From a bacterium (GTDB lineage Bacteria > Auribacterota > UBA3054), in contig JAFSWV010000135.1 of the NCBI GenBank assembly GCA_017444325.1, positions 1-20,734 on the forward strand: a stretch of 20,734 nucleotides of DNA. The letters run 5' to 3'. The notes under the pieces are model-generated. The model did not search any database. It was not told the origin of the DNA and was given only the letters and a program-made list of their open reading frames with translations. Position 1 is the stretch's first letter. Each line of letters opens with the position of its first letter. Both the position numbers and the translations under genes were made by a program. Below, in pieces: positions 8,419 through 15,347 of the stretch.

Positions 8419-9853
8419 ATTTTCAGATCGTCTTACGCTACTGCGCCCGCTAGCGGCGGGCGCAGCGCTCTTTTCGCTGATACTTATCCAGTTTGTCTGC
8501 CGTCTGCAGTACGGGCCGGGCGGGGCGCTTGCTTCCGCGGATTCCGCGAAATTTGTTCGGGTGGCTTTGGAGGGCGGGACGGTTCATACTCCGCTTTTCC
8601 CGCTTTACACACTATTGCTTCGCGTCTTTTCGCATCTGAAGTTCATTTATGAGCCGGGAGCGAACCTGGCGCTGCTCTCCGCGCTGCTTGTGGCGTTGGG
8701 ACTGGTCTTTCTCTGGGACGCGCTGAGCCGCCGCTATAAGGATCGTTTCTTCACTTTCTTCGCGGTCCTGGCCGTGAGCTTTTTGCCTTACGTTGTTACG
8801 GCCGCTACGGAAGTGACGCCCATCGCTTTGTCACTCTGTCTTTTCTTCTTCGCCTACGCTGTCATCGCTAATGAAAGCGTGCCTATTCCTTTGAAATTCG
8901 TTCCCTGCGGTTTATTGGCTTTCCACGATCCTCTGGCGCTCTGGTTCTTTGCGATCATTCTGCCTTTCGCCGCTATTTTGCTTTTCAAAGCCGGGAAAGG
9001 TAAGTTGTTTTTCACGGGACTGGCGCTGGCGCTTGCAGCCGGGCTGATTCCGTATTTATACGCTGTCTTCGCTTTCAAAAGAGGGGAGAGCTGCGAGTAT
9101 CTGAGACAGGAAGATCTTTGGAAAAGCCTTTTCTGCGCCGTTCTGAACGGCCAGTTCTGGAACAATTATTTCGTCCTGCCGTTTTCTGATTACGCTGATA
9201 GTTTTCTCAATTGCTGCCGGAATTTTTACATCTTCTCCGCGCTCAGCCTTTTCGTGATCCCGATCCTCCTCTTGGGCGTCTTCTTCAGAAAGGAAACGAA
9301 ATTCGCGACGATCGAGAACACGACGGTCTTCGCCGCCTTGCTGGCGACTTTGCTTTTCCTTGTCCCAACCTATCACTTCTATCCCGCGCAGTGGTTCTGG
9401 CTTCTCAACGCCTACATTGCGCTCTTTTTAGCCTGCGCCTTCGTTTACATTTCCAAAGCGAAGGAAATGCGCCTTGTCCTTTGCCCGCTTCTTTTCATCG
9501 GCATCCTTGTCATGGCTGTCCACAGCTTTGATCGTGTTCCCGCAAGGAGAAGCGCCTTTGAGGCGGCGAAGCTTGCCCAGGCGTTCGGCGCCCTTCCTTA
9601 CGGCAGCGTCCTTCTGACGGAGGACGTTTACAGCGACGGCGAGGTTTACCGTTATCATCTCGCCACGCTTCCGAAGCTTGTTGCCAAAAACGTTGACGTG
9701 AAAGACGAGATCGTTCCCGGGAAAAGGAATTTCTTCATTTCGCCGACTGTGAAAGGCTACTTGGAAGAGCAGAACGTGCCTTTCCATCTTGTCAGCGGTT
9801 TTGACGGTCTTGCCGTCTATGAGCTGGGGGAGAAGCGGGACAGTGAAGAATAA
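8408..9853 (+). CDS. DUF2723/TMEM260-like polytopic membrane glycosyltransferase
   Basis: A 481-residue integral membrane protein with about 10-12 hydrophobic segments. The N-terminal pattern matches DUF2723: ADSAKF (44-49) for the usual GDSGEF, then VHTPLFPLYTLL (59-70) for the usual HPPGYPLYTLL, then EVTPIAL, FHDPLALW and GLIPYLY at expected spacings. DUF2723 contains eukaryotic TMEM260, an ER protein O-mannosyltransferase acting on IPT/Ig-like domains; bacterial members are presumed GT-C-fold transferases using polyprenyl-linked sugars. Asp45 in the first extracytoplasmic loop is the candidate catalytic residue, but the acidic residue after it is Lys48. The start is TTG, overlapping the OsmC stop by 11 bases with only a weak Shine-Dalgarno; no better start was found before the first membrane segment. 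It overlaps the TMTC-like gene downstream, so the two probably work together. Family call by pattern only. Confidence 0.72.
   Translation: MSTKFSDRLTLLRPLAAGAALFSLILIQFVCRLQYGPGGALASADSAKFVRVALEGGTVHTPLFPLYTLLLRVFSHLKFIYEPGANLALLSALLVALGLVFLWDALSRRYKDRFFTFFAVLAVSFLPYVVTAATEVTPIALSLCLFFFAYAVIANESVPIPLKFVPCGLLAFHDPLALWFFAIILPFAAILLFKAGKGKLFFTGLALALAAGLIPYLYAVFAFKRGESCEYLRQEDLWKSLFCAVLNGQFWNNYFVLPFSDYADSFLNCCRNFYIFSALSLFVIPILLLGVFFRKETKFATIENTTVFAALLATLLFLVPTYHFYPAQWFWLLNAYIALFLACAFVYISKAKEMRLVLCPLLFIGILVMAVHSFDRVPARRSAFEAAKLAQAFGALPYGSVLLTEDVYSDGEVYRYHLATLPKLVAKNVDVKDEIVPGKRNFFISPTVKGYLEEQNVPFHLVSGFDGLAVYELGEKRDSEE
8441..8465 (+). other. Perfect 10-bp GC-rich hairpin just after the OsmC stop, inside the first codons of the DUF2723-like gene
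   Basis: The arms at 8441-8450 and 8456-8465 are perfect complements around a five-base loop (TAGCG). The sequence then runs CGCTCTTTTC, a short T-rich stretch resembling a weak intrinsic terminator. It lies 23 bases past the OsmC stop and 33 bases past the TTG start, so it could attenuate transcription or hinder early translation of the membrane protein. It could also be a by-product of GC-rich coding (RPLAAGA). Confidence 0.45.
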
Positions 9854-11324
9854 AGGCTGGCTTTTAGACCTTCTTCTGCTTTTTCTTCTGGCCGCCGCGG
9901 CTTACGTTTCCTCGTTCAAGGGGGCCTGGCAGTTCGACGATTTCAGGTGCATAGTCAGCAACGAGGCCTTGAGAAGCGGATCGCTGGCGAAAATTTGGCA
10001 TTTTTCACCCGGCCGTTTCCTGGTGTTTTTGACTTTTTGGGGCAATTACAAATTCTGCGCGCTTGACACTTTCTGGTACCATTTCGTCAACCTCTTAATC
10101 CATATCCTGAACGGCTTTCTTTTTTATTATTTCCTTTTGTTTCTGCAGGAAGCGGCGGGGAAAACAGAAGAAAGACGCTTTCCGGCTTTTTTATGCGCGG
10201 CGCTCTTTTTGGTCCATCCCGTGCAGACGCAGGCCGTGACCTATATAGTCCAGCGGCTGGAACTGATGTGCTTCACGTTCATCGTGGCGCATCTGATCTT
10301 TCTTTTGCTGGCGTTGAAGAACAAGCTCTTCTATATCCCGGCGGTCCTTGTCCTCATATTAGGACTCTTCTGCAAGGAGAATATGGCAGTGGCGCCGCTT
10401 ATCGCTTTTTGGGGCTATTTCGTTTTCACTTCCATTGATTTGAAAACATTCCTGAAAGAGAAAAAGAAATTCATTCTTTTCGCCGTTGCGGCTTTCATAA
10501 TCCTTTCTCTTCTGGTCCTGCGCTTCGCCGGAGTCTGGAAGGGGACAAGCTTCGATTTCTCTCCGCTGGCCAGGCTTTACGAGGATACCCCCAATGTTTG
10601 GGAATATTTCGCCACGCAGTTCAAAGTCTGGACGATCTATCTCAGGCTTTGCTTCTGGCCTTTCGGGCTTAGGTTGGAGTACGACGTTCCTCTTGAAGGC
10701 TTCTCCTCGCCCTGGGTGATATTGTCAATCGCTTTCTGGTTGGTTTTGGCAGTCTTTGCCTGGATCAACCGGAAAAGGTGTCCGTACCTTGCTTTCGGAC
10801 TCGGCTTTTTCGCGCTTGCCCTGGCGCCAGCCGCGAGCATAATTCCCAACGGGCTTTACGAGCACCGCCTTTACTGTGCGCTCCCGGGAATATTGATCGC
10901 ACTCGTCTTCACATTCTTTGCGAAGAAGAACCTTTACAACGCCGCGCTTTTGATAGTTGTCATCCTGCTTTTCACCTACGCCTCTTTCCAGCGCAATTTC
11001 TATTGGAGCGACGCGGAGCTTATCTGGCGTGACAACTTAAGATATTCTCCGGAGAACTTCCGTGTGAACGCCAATGTCGGAGAAGCGCTACTCAATAAAG
11101 AGCAGTACGAGTCCGCGCTGCCGTACCTGAAAAAAGCCATTGAGCTTCGGCCCCAGACCGTGGAGGCCCATTACAACCTGGCCTGCTGCCTGGCGGGCAT
11201 GGGGGATCTCAAAGGCGCAAGGGAAGAACTTCTGACCGCGAAAAAACTGAAGAGCAGGCTGCCGGAAGTGAAGCGCCTCGTTGACGAGGCCATAAAAGAG
11301 ATCGATCAGGCCCTCTCGGAGTAG
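9843..11324 (+). CDS. TMTC-like membrane glycosyltransferase with C-terminal TPR repeats
   Basis: A 493-residue protein from the GTG at 9843, preceded by a purine-rich Shine-Dalgarno (GGGGGAG, 9826-9832). An earlier in-frame start at 9789 would add 18 non-hydrophobic residues before the first membrane segment. The N-terminal part has about ten membrane helices and the layout of the TMTC/PMT GT-C family: WQFDDF with Asp32-Asp33 in the first outer loop, YHFVNLLIHILN (79-90), and HPVQTQAVTYIVQR, a signature of these proteins. Two TPRs follow at about residues 400-470, near VNANVGEALLNKEQYESALP and YNLACCLAGMGDLKGA. TMTC proteins in animals O-mannosylate cadherin domains; bacterial homologues are mostly uncharacterised. 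The start overlaps the preceding gene by 11 bases. Its 3' end runs 19 bases into the end of the convergent GT4 gene. Likely acts at the inner membrane on exported protein or glycan. Confidence 0.78.
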   Translation: MKNKGWLLDLLLLFLLAAAAYVSSFKGAWQFDDFRCIVSNEALRSGSLAKIWHFSPGRFLVFLTFWGNYKFCALDTFWYHFVNLLIHILNGFLFYYFLLFLQEAAGKTEERRFPAFLCAALFLVHPVQTQAVTYIVQRLELMCFTFIVAHLIFLLLALKNKLFYIPAVLVLILGLFCKENMAVAPLIAFWGYFVFTSIDLKTFLKEKKKFILFAVAAFIILSLLVLRFAGVWKGTSFDFSPLARLYEDTPNVWEYFATQFKVWTIYLRLCFWPFGLRLEYDVPLEGFSSPWVILSIAFWLVLAVFAWINRKRCPYLAFGLGFFALALAPAASIIPNGLYEHRLYCALPGILIALVFTFFAKKNLYNAALLIVVILLFTYASFQRNFYWSDAELIWRDNLRYSPENFRVNANVGEALLNKEQYESALPYLKKAIELRPQTVEAHYNLACCLAGMGDLKGAREELLTAKKLKSRLPEVKRLVDEAIKEIDQALSE

Positions 11325-12382
11325 AGCGCGAAAGTCTTCTTCACCATCTCTTCCGCGGAGAAATCGGAGAGCGCTCTTTCCCTGGCGGCTCGTCCGAGCC
11401 GCGACCTTGTTTCAGGATCGCCGTGAAGGGCCCTCACGGCCTCGCTAAGGGCCCTGACGTCGCCGGGGGGCACAACTATGCCTGTTTTGCCGTTTTGATT
11501 GACGTAGGGGACGCCTGAGGGCAGATCGGTGCTTATGACCGGCTTTCCGGCCTGGAAGGCTTCCAGCTGCACGATGCCGAAGGCTTCGCTTGGGAAAGTC
11601 GAGGGCAGGACGAAGAATTCGCAGTCGGCGTAATATTGCAGCAGCTCCTCACGGGAAACGTGCCCGGGGAACTTCACGCGTTCGCTTATTCCCAGGTCTT
11701 CCGCAAGCTTTTTCAACTTCCCAAGGAGCGGCCCGCAGCCGACGATCACGAGATCAAGGTCGGGAATGTCTACAGCGGCTTTGATGAGAACGTCGAAGCC
11801 TTTGTAATAAACAAGCTGACCTACGGAGAGCACAAAGGGGCGCGCAGGATCTTGCGGAGGCGGAAAAGCAAATTCAGGAAGACCGTAATGTATGACCGCC
11901 AGCTTTTCCTCCGGCAGTTTGGAAAGGAAGGGGGAATATTTGATGTGGTTTGGCGTGGCGGCGATTATCTTTTCAGCGCTTTCAAGCGTGGCGCGGTGAA
12001 AAGGCGCGTAGAGTTTCAGAAGATACTTCTGCCTTATGATGTCGGAATGGTAGGAGATGAAGAGCCTGCCTGGACGGCCTGCCAGTTTCCAGGCGGTCTC
12101 CGCCCAGGGATTGGGAAGATGGATGTGCACTATGTCGGGCTTCAGCTCTTTCAGTTTCTTAGGGAGCCCGAAAAGAAAATCCGTGCTGTTGAGATGAAAA
12201 CACCTCGCCAGGCGTATGACGCGCACGCCCTCTATGTTTTCCTCCACGGTCTCGCATTTGTCATTGCTGACAATGACAGTGAGATCGCACAAAGGATTCA
12301 AGCCTTCCGCAAGAGTTTTGAGATAAGTCTCGATGCCCCTCTGGTAGGGCCAGTAGTATTTTCCTACGTGGACGACGCGCAT
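11306..12382 (-). CDS. GT4-family glycosyltransferase
   Basis: A 358-residue cytosolic or membrane-associated GT-B enzyme. The N-terminus MRVVHVGKYYWPYQRGIETY is the usual GT4 opening with its glycine-containing acceptor-side loop. The C-terminal half holds the nucleotide-sugar domain: LSVGQLVYYKGFDVLI (185-200), VIVGCGPL (212-219), and the EX7E motif with Glu266 and Glu274 in EAFGIVQLE. GT4 enzymes transfer sugars from UDP-, GDP- or similar donors to growing glycans with retention of configuration; donor and acceptor here are unknown. The ATG lies only five bases beyond the U-run of the upstream terminator, and the nearest Shine-Dalgarno-like run (AAGGGG) lies inside the terminator stem. Expression therefore may depend on read-through or on an unseen promoter. 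The 3' end overlaps the convergent TMTC-like gene by 19 bases. Confidence 0.9.
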   Translation of the reverse strand: MRVVHVGKYYWPYQRGIETYLKTLAEGLNPLCDLTVIVSNDKCETVEENIEGVRVIRLARCFHLNSTDFLFGLPKKLKELKPDIVHIHLPNPWAETAWKLAGRPGRLFISYHSDIIRQKYLLKLYAPFHRATLESAEKIIAATPNHIKYSPFLSKLPEEKLAVIHYGLPEFAFPPPQDPARPFVLSVGQLVYYKGFDVLIKAAVDIPDLDLVIVGCGPLLGKLKKLAEDLGISERVKFPGHVSREELLQYYADCEFFVLPSTFPSEAFGIVQLEAFQAGKPVISTDLPSGVPYVNQNGKTGIVVPPGDVRALSEAVRALHGDPETRSRLGRAARERALSDFSAEEMVKKTFALYSERA

Positions 12383-12410
12383 AGAAAAAAGCCCCTTCGG
12401 GAGGGGCTTT
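12383..12410 (-). terminator. Intrinsic terminator of the lipoprotein operon
   Basis: A perfect 9-bp stem (12402-12410 with 12388-12396) closes a five-base loop. On the - strand it is followed by an uninterrupted T-run, then CT and the ATG of the GT4 gene. It starts four bases after the lipoprotein stop codon. The + strand also carries a T-rich tail (CTTTTT), so it may work both ways. Confidence 0.88.
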
Positions 12411-12414
12411 CTTT

Positions 12415-13080
12415 TTAGAAGGTTATCTGAGAGACCGCGTTGTGGAAGGTCGTTCCCTTCAGAAGCTTCCTTCTCAGATATTCCCTGACGTCGGGAGTCG
12501 CCCAGGCGTAGGTGCTTGTGGCGGTGGACTGGATGTTCTGCTCGCTGATCCTCTGATTAGCCTTCAGGTCATAGACGAAGACGGAGACGTTGACGTTGCC
12601 CTCGATGGTGGACCATTCGACGAAGTTAGCGTTGGCGCCAAGTCCTTTGGCGTAGCACTCGTTGATGTGGAAGACCAGAAGGTAATCGTAGTTGAATTCG
12701 TCGGCTTCAGCTCTGTCTTTTACGGCAACCACGCGCTTGAAGATGGAGTATCCTCTCAGGCGGTTGAAGATGGCTTCGGCGAAAGCTTCGTTGGTGTTGT
12801 CCTGGAAGACCTGGCCGTCGTCGTTGACATAAGGGTGATCGAGCACGGTCACTTCGCCGCTGCCGTAAATGAAGCGGGGAAGCCACCAGCGGTGGTAAGT
12901 CTCGGAGAGCGCTTCGTAGTTGTCAGTCGGTTCGCCGTAGGCCATGATGCACATCGTCTTGCCTTCAAAGGCGCCGTTGTTCAAGGCCAGCGGCTGAGGG
13001 TACGTCACCTCGCTGGTCGCGCAGCCAAACATTAGGAAAGTAAGAGCGGAAAGTACGGATAGTAAAGCAATCTTACGCAT
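12415..13080 (-). CDS. Putative lipoprotein of unknown function
   Basis: A 221-residue protein with a signal peptide and a degenerate lipobox, LMFGC, giving Cys20 as the lipidation site. No family is recognised with confidence. The mature part is soluble and of mixed alpha/beta character with many aromatic residues (for example YHRWWLPRFIYG). It contains a stretch like those in proteins that bind or pair with outer-membrane partners (YDYLLVFHINECYAKG), but this gives no function. A strong Shine-Dalgarno (AAGGAG) at 13088-13093, seven bases before the ATG, sits directly after the stop codon of the OmpA-like gene 14 bases upstream. The two are therefore co-transcribed, and the protein may work with the OmpA-like lipoprotein in the cell envelope (inference). 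It is the last gene before a terminator. Confidence 0.8.
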   Translation of the reverse strand: MRKIALLSVLSALTFLMFGCATSEVTYPQPLALNNGAFEGKTMCIMAYGEPTDNYEALSETYHRWWLPRFIYGSGEVTVLDHPYVNDDGQVFQDNTNEAFAEAIFNRLRGYSIFKRVVAVKDRAEADEFNYDYLLVFHINECYAKGLGANANFVEWSTIEGNVNVSVFVYDLKANQRISEQNIQSTATSTYAWATPDVREYLRRKLLKGTTFHNAVSQITF

Positions 13081-13094
13081 ATTATATCTCCTTA

Positions 13095-14138
13095 CTAGTC
13101 AATGGTTGGGAAAGCGGGAAGGTTGTTGAGCATTTCGGCCTCGCTTTGCGGAGCCGCGCCGGGCAGAGTGCCGTCCGGGGCGACGTCAAGGCCGGTGGAG
13201 CCGCCGCGTCCAAAGTCAGGGACTGGGACGGTGCCGCTCTGGGGCTGCGAAGGCATGGTCGATTCCATGATGCTGTTCACCTTGTTGTTCAGCTGCTCGT
13301 CCTGGGAAAGGGGAGAACCGAGATCGGTGGGGATCAGCGTTATGACGACGCGGCGGTTCAGGCGCTGGCCGTCGGCTGTGGCGTTGCTCGCAACAGGCCT
13401 GTTGGCGGAATAACCGGAGATGGCCATGCGCTTAGGATCGACGCCGCCCTGCTTTTCGAGAAAGTGCAGAACAGCCAAACTGCGGGCCGCCGAAAGTTCC
13501 CAGTTGGACATGAAGTTGGAGCCTTCCGGCAGTTCGTTGCTGTCCGTATGACCCTCGATGGCCACCAGGAAATTGGGATATTCGCTGTTGACAACGCGGC
13601 CGACTTCCTCAAGAACGGGATAGACGGCTTCCCTGAGCTGCGCTCTGCCTTCGTCAAAGAGGACTTCGGAAAGCATCGTGATCTGGGTCGTCCCTTCCTT
13701 TGTCGTCTCGACCTGGACGTAGCGTCCGTCGGCCTGGATGTTGTTGGCCAGAACGTAGCTCTTGGCCACGATCTCTTCGTATCTGGCGGCCATCATCTTG
13801 GTCCTGGCTTCCATCTTGGCCAGTTGTTTTTCGTACTTGGCCACGACTTTCGTGGAGACCTTGGCTTCGCCGCTGTATTTGTCAACGTCGGCGTAGTCTT
13901 CCAGCATGCGGGCGCGGTGTATCTCGTAGGCTTCGCCGGCGATCGCGCCGGTCAGAAGTCCGGCGCCTGCGCCGGCTCCCGCGCCGATCGCAACGCCAAC
14001 GCCGCCGCCGGCCGCGCCGATGCCGGCGCCCATGCCGCCTCCGATTAGGCCGCCAATCAATCCGCCGCGCTGCATGGCGGTGCAGGCGCTAAGGAAAAGA
14101 GCCAGGATGGCTATTGTGGTAAGGGAAGATCTTTTCAT
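13095..14138 (-). CDS. OmpA/MotB-like lipoprotein with N-terminal glycine zipper
   Basis: A 347-residue lipoprotein. The signal peptide ends in LSAC, with Cys19 as the lipidation site. Residues 25-68 are a glycine/alanine-rich zipper (repeated GxxxG), which may insert in or associate with a membrane. Residues 75-135 are helical and charged, probably a coiled coil. An OmpA-like peptidoglycan-binding domain covers about 157-270: GHTDS (196-200), SNWELSAARS (211-220) and NRRV (261-264). That version resembles the MotB subtype more than classical OmpA. A Pro/Gly-rich low-complexity tail follows. Such proteins tether the outer membrane to peptidoglycan; here there is no beta-barrel. Its ATG overlaps the upstream stop as ATGA, with GAGGT as Shine-Dalgarno inside the upstream gene. 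Confidence 0.9.
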   Translation of the reverse strand: MKRSSLTTIAILALFLSACTAMQRGGLIGGLIGGGMGAGIGAAGGGVGVAIGAGAGAGAGLLTGAIAGEAYEIHRARMLEDYADVDKYSGEAKVSTKVVAKYEKQLAKMEARTKMMAARYEEIVAKSYVLANNIQADGRYVQVETTKEGTTQITMLSEVLFDEGRAQLREAVYPVLEEVGRVVNSEYPNFLVAIEGHTDSNELPEGSNFMSNWELSAARSLAVLHFLEKQGGVDPKRMAISGYSANRPVASNATADGQRLNRRVVITLIPTDLGSPLSQDEQLNNKVNSIMESTMPSQPQSGTVPVPDFGRGGSTGLDVAPDGTLPGAAPQSEAEMLNNLPAFPTID

Positions 14139-14788
14139 TCAGAGACCTCGCTTGTTTCTAACGTGGACGTTCCGGCTTCGCTCGTCTCGTCTCCTTTCTT
14201 CAGGAATCCGAAGATCGCGAAACAGCCGATGAGAAGTATGAGGAACGCTATGGTTAATATGTTGAAATATTTGTCAATAAACTGTTTTATTTTTTCGCCG
14301 AAGATCCTGATCAGTCCCGCGACAAGGAAGAAGCGGGCCGAGCGGCTGACAGCCGAGGCGATGATGAAAGGCCAGAAGGCCATTCCGAAAACGCCGGAGG
14401 CGATGGTGAAGATCTTGTAGGGGATGGGCGTGAAACCGGCGGCGAAGACGCACCAGAAGCTGTACTTCAAATAAAGCTGCTCGACTGTTGCGAATCCTTC
14501 GGGTGTAAATCCTGGAACGTAAGTGAAGAAGAAATCCTTCGTCACGCTCCACAAAAAAGCGCCGATAACGTAGCCCAGGATCCCGCCAAGCACCGATGAG
14601 ACGGAACACCAGAGAGCGTACCACAAGGAACGCTTTGGCTTAGCCAGCGACATGGCGATCAGAAGAGGATCGGGCGGTATGGGAAAGAACGATGATTCTG
14701 AAAAGGAGAGCAGGTTGAGTGCAAAGAGAGCGTACGGCGAGGGCGCGCATCTCATCACCCAGTCGTAGATCTTACGCAAAAAGCTCAT
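14135..14788 (-). CDS. YqaA/DedA-type (VTT domain) inner-membrane protein
   Basis: A 217-residue protein with about five hydrophobic segments. The segment FSESSFFPIPPDPLLIAMSLAKP matches the conserved reentrant region of DedA/YqaA proteins in its acidic residue and PIPPD pattern; AAGFTPIPYKIFTIASGVFGM is the second conserved loop. The length fits the YqaA branch. DedA/VTT proteins are linked to lipid-carrier or phospholipid scrambling and proton-motive-force maintenance; the exact role of YqaA types is not settled. The C-terminal 20 residues are Ser/Thr/Glu-rich and probably cytoplasmic. The start codon follows the upstream stop directly, and the end overlaps the OmpA-like gene by four bases (ATGA), so it is translationally coupled in the operon. 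Confidence 0.85.
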   Translation of the reverse strand: MSFLRKIYDWVMRCAPSPYALFALNLLSFSESSFFPIPPDPLLIAMSLAKPKRSLWYALWCSVSSVLGGILGYVIGAFLWSVTKDFFFTYVPGFTPEGFATVEQLYLKYSFWCVFAAGFTPIPYKIFTIASGVFGMAFWPFIIASAVSRSARFFLVAGLIRIFGEKIKQFIDKYFNILTIAFLILLIGCFAIFGFLKKGDETSEAGTSTLETSEVSE

Positions 14789-15169
14789 TTACTCTTTCTT
14801 TTCAAAAACCGCTATAGGGTTGACGCGAAAACGGAAAGTCATCTCCTGGTCGCCCATCTTGAGGCTGAGGAGCGAATTGAGCCTTGTCAAAAGGAGCTGG
14901 TAGGGGATCTTGACCTCTTCATCCTTCACTTTTATCCCGATGCTGGCCTGACCCAAGAGATCCCGGGACTCGTAGACCGTTTCAAGAAGCTTGCTGAAGC
15001 GCTTGATCTGGTCGGCCAATTCCGGAGTGAAGGAATAAGTCTTGCCGCATTCCTTGCAGGTCAGCAAGGTATCGGGGTTGAGGTCGAGAAGCGAGAACTC
15101 AACAGCGTGGCCGCAGCCTACGCAGTTAAGCTCGATCCTGTGGGCATCAGTTATTTTTTCCGTGTTCAT
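14789..15169 (-). CDS. Small zinc-ribbon protein of unknown function
   Basis: A 126-residue cytoplasmic protein. Cys16-x-x-Cys19 and Cys38-x-x-Cys41 form a likely zinc ribbon. The remaining two thirds is mixed helix and strand (LADQIKRFSKLLETVYESRD, then a beta-rich end FRFRVNPIAVFEKK). No named family is recognised. It is the first gene of the four-gene envelope operon; the next gene starts on the very next base. A Shine-Dalgarno (TAGGAA) lies just before the ATG, and an extended -10 promoter is 26 bases upstream. A regulatory or assembly role is possible but unsupported. Confidence 0.78.
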   Translation of the reverse strand: MNTEKITDAHRIELNCVGCGHAVEFSLLDLNPDTLLTCKECGKTYSFTPELADQIKRFSKLLETVYESRDLLGQASIGIKVKDEEVKIPYQLLLTRLNSLLSLKMGDQEMTFRFRVNPIAVFEKKE

Positions 15170-15194
15170 GTGTTCCTATTTTGTTTTATAAGAA

Positions 15195-15203
15195 ATTATA
15201 CCA
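15195..15203 (-). promoter_or_regulatory. Extended -10 promoter for the zinc-ribbon/YqaA/OmpA/lipoprotein operon
   Basis: On the - strand the bases read TGGTATAAT, a perfect -10 box with the TGn extension. It ends 25 bases before the ATG at 15169, which would leave a leader of about 15-20 bases. No good -35 is seen at 17 bases, as is common for extended -10 promoters. The surroundings are AT-rich and lie just past the tRNA terminator. Confidence 0.65.
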
Positions 15204-15226
15204 TTTTATTCTTTTTTGTGGTACAC

Positions 15227-15255
15227 AAAAAAAAGACACCCTGTCGGGTGTCTTT
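15227..15255 (-). terminator. Intrinsic terminator after tRNA-Glu
   Basis: A 10-bp perfect stem (AAAGACACCC at 15232-15241 with its complement at 15246-15255) has a four-base loop, TGTC. On the - strand it is followed by further T's at 15227-15231. It lies five bases past the tRNA 3' end and separates the glycan/ferredoxin/tRNA unit from the next promoter. Confidence 0.88.
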
Positions 15256-15260
15256 AATTT

Positions 15261-15336
15261 TGGCGCTCCATAGGAGAATCGAACTCCTGTTTTGTGGATG
15301 AGAACCACATGTCCTAGGCCACTAGACGAAAGGAGC
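15261..15336 (-). tRNA. tRNA-Glu, anticodon CUC
   Basis: A 76-base cloverleaf with encoded CCA (15261-15263 on the + strand as TGG) and G discriminator. The anticodon stem TGTGG/CCACA holds the loop TTCTCAT, giving anticodon CUC. The D-arm (GTCTAGTGGCCTAGGAC) is typical of bacterial tRNA-Glu, and the T-arm is AGGAG/CTCCT with loop TTCGATT. The acceptor stem has one apparent mismatch, U6 opposite U67; the rest pairs. It begins 11 bases after the ferredoxin stop. Confidence 0.93.
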
Positions 15337-15347
15337 AAATATCAAGT

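Noticed and set aside
9789..9842. Upstream start for the TMTC-like gene
   Set aside because: It would overlap the previous gene by 65 bases and add residues before the first membrane helix that do not fit the family; the GTG at 9843 has a Shine-Dalgarno.
13146..14048. A 300-codon open frame on the + strand opposite the OmpA-like gene
   Set aside because: Its Gly/Ala/Asp-rich product simply mirrors the glycine zipper and OmpA domain codons; no start signals.
13951..14070. GC-rich repeat-like stretch (gccggcg repeats)
   Set aside because: It is the coding sequence of the Gly/Ala zipper of the OmpA-like lipoprotein, not an independent repeat element.
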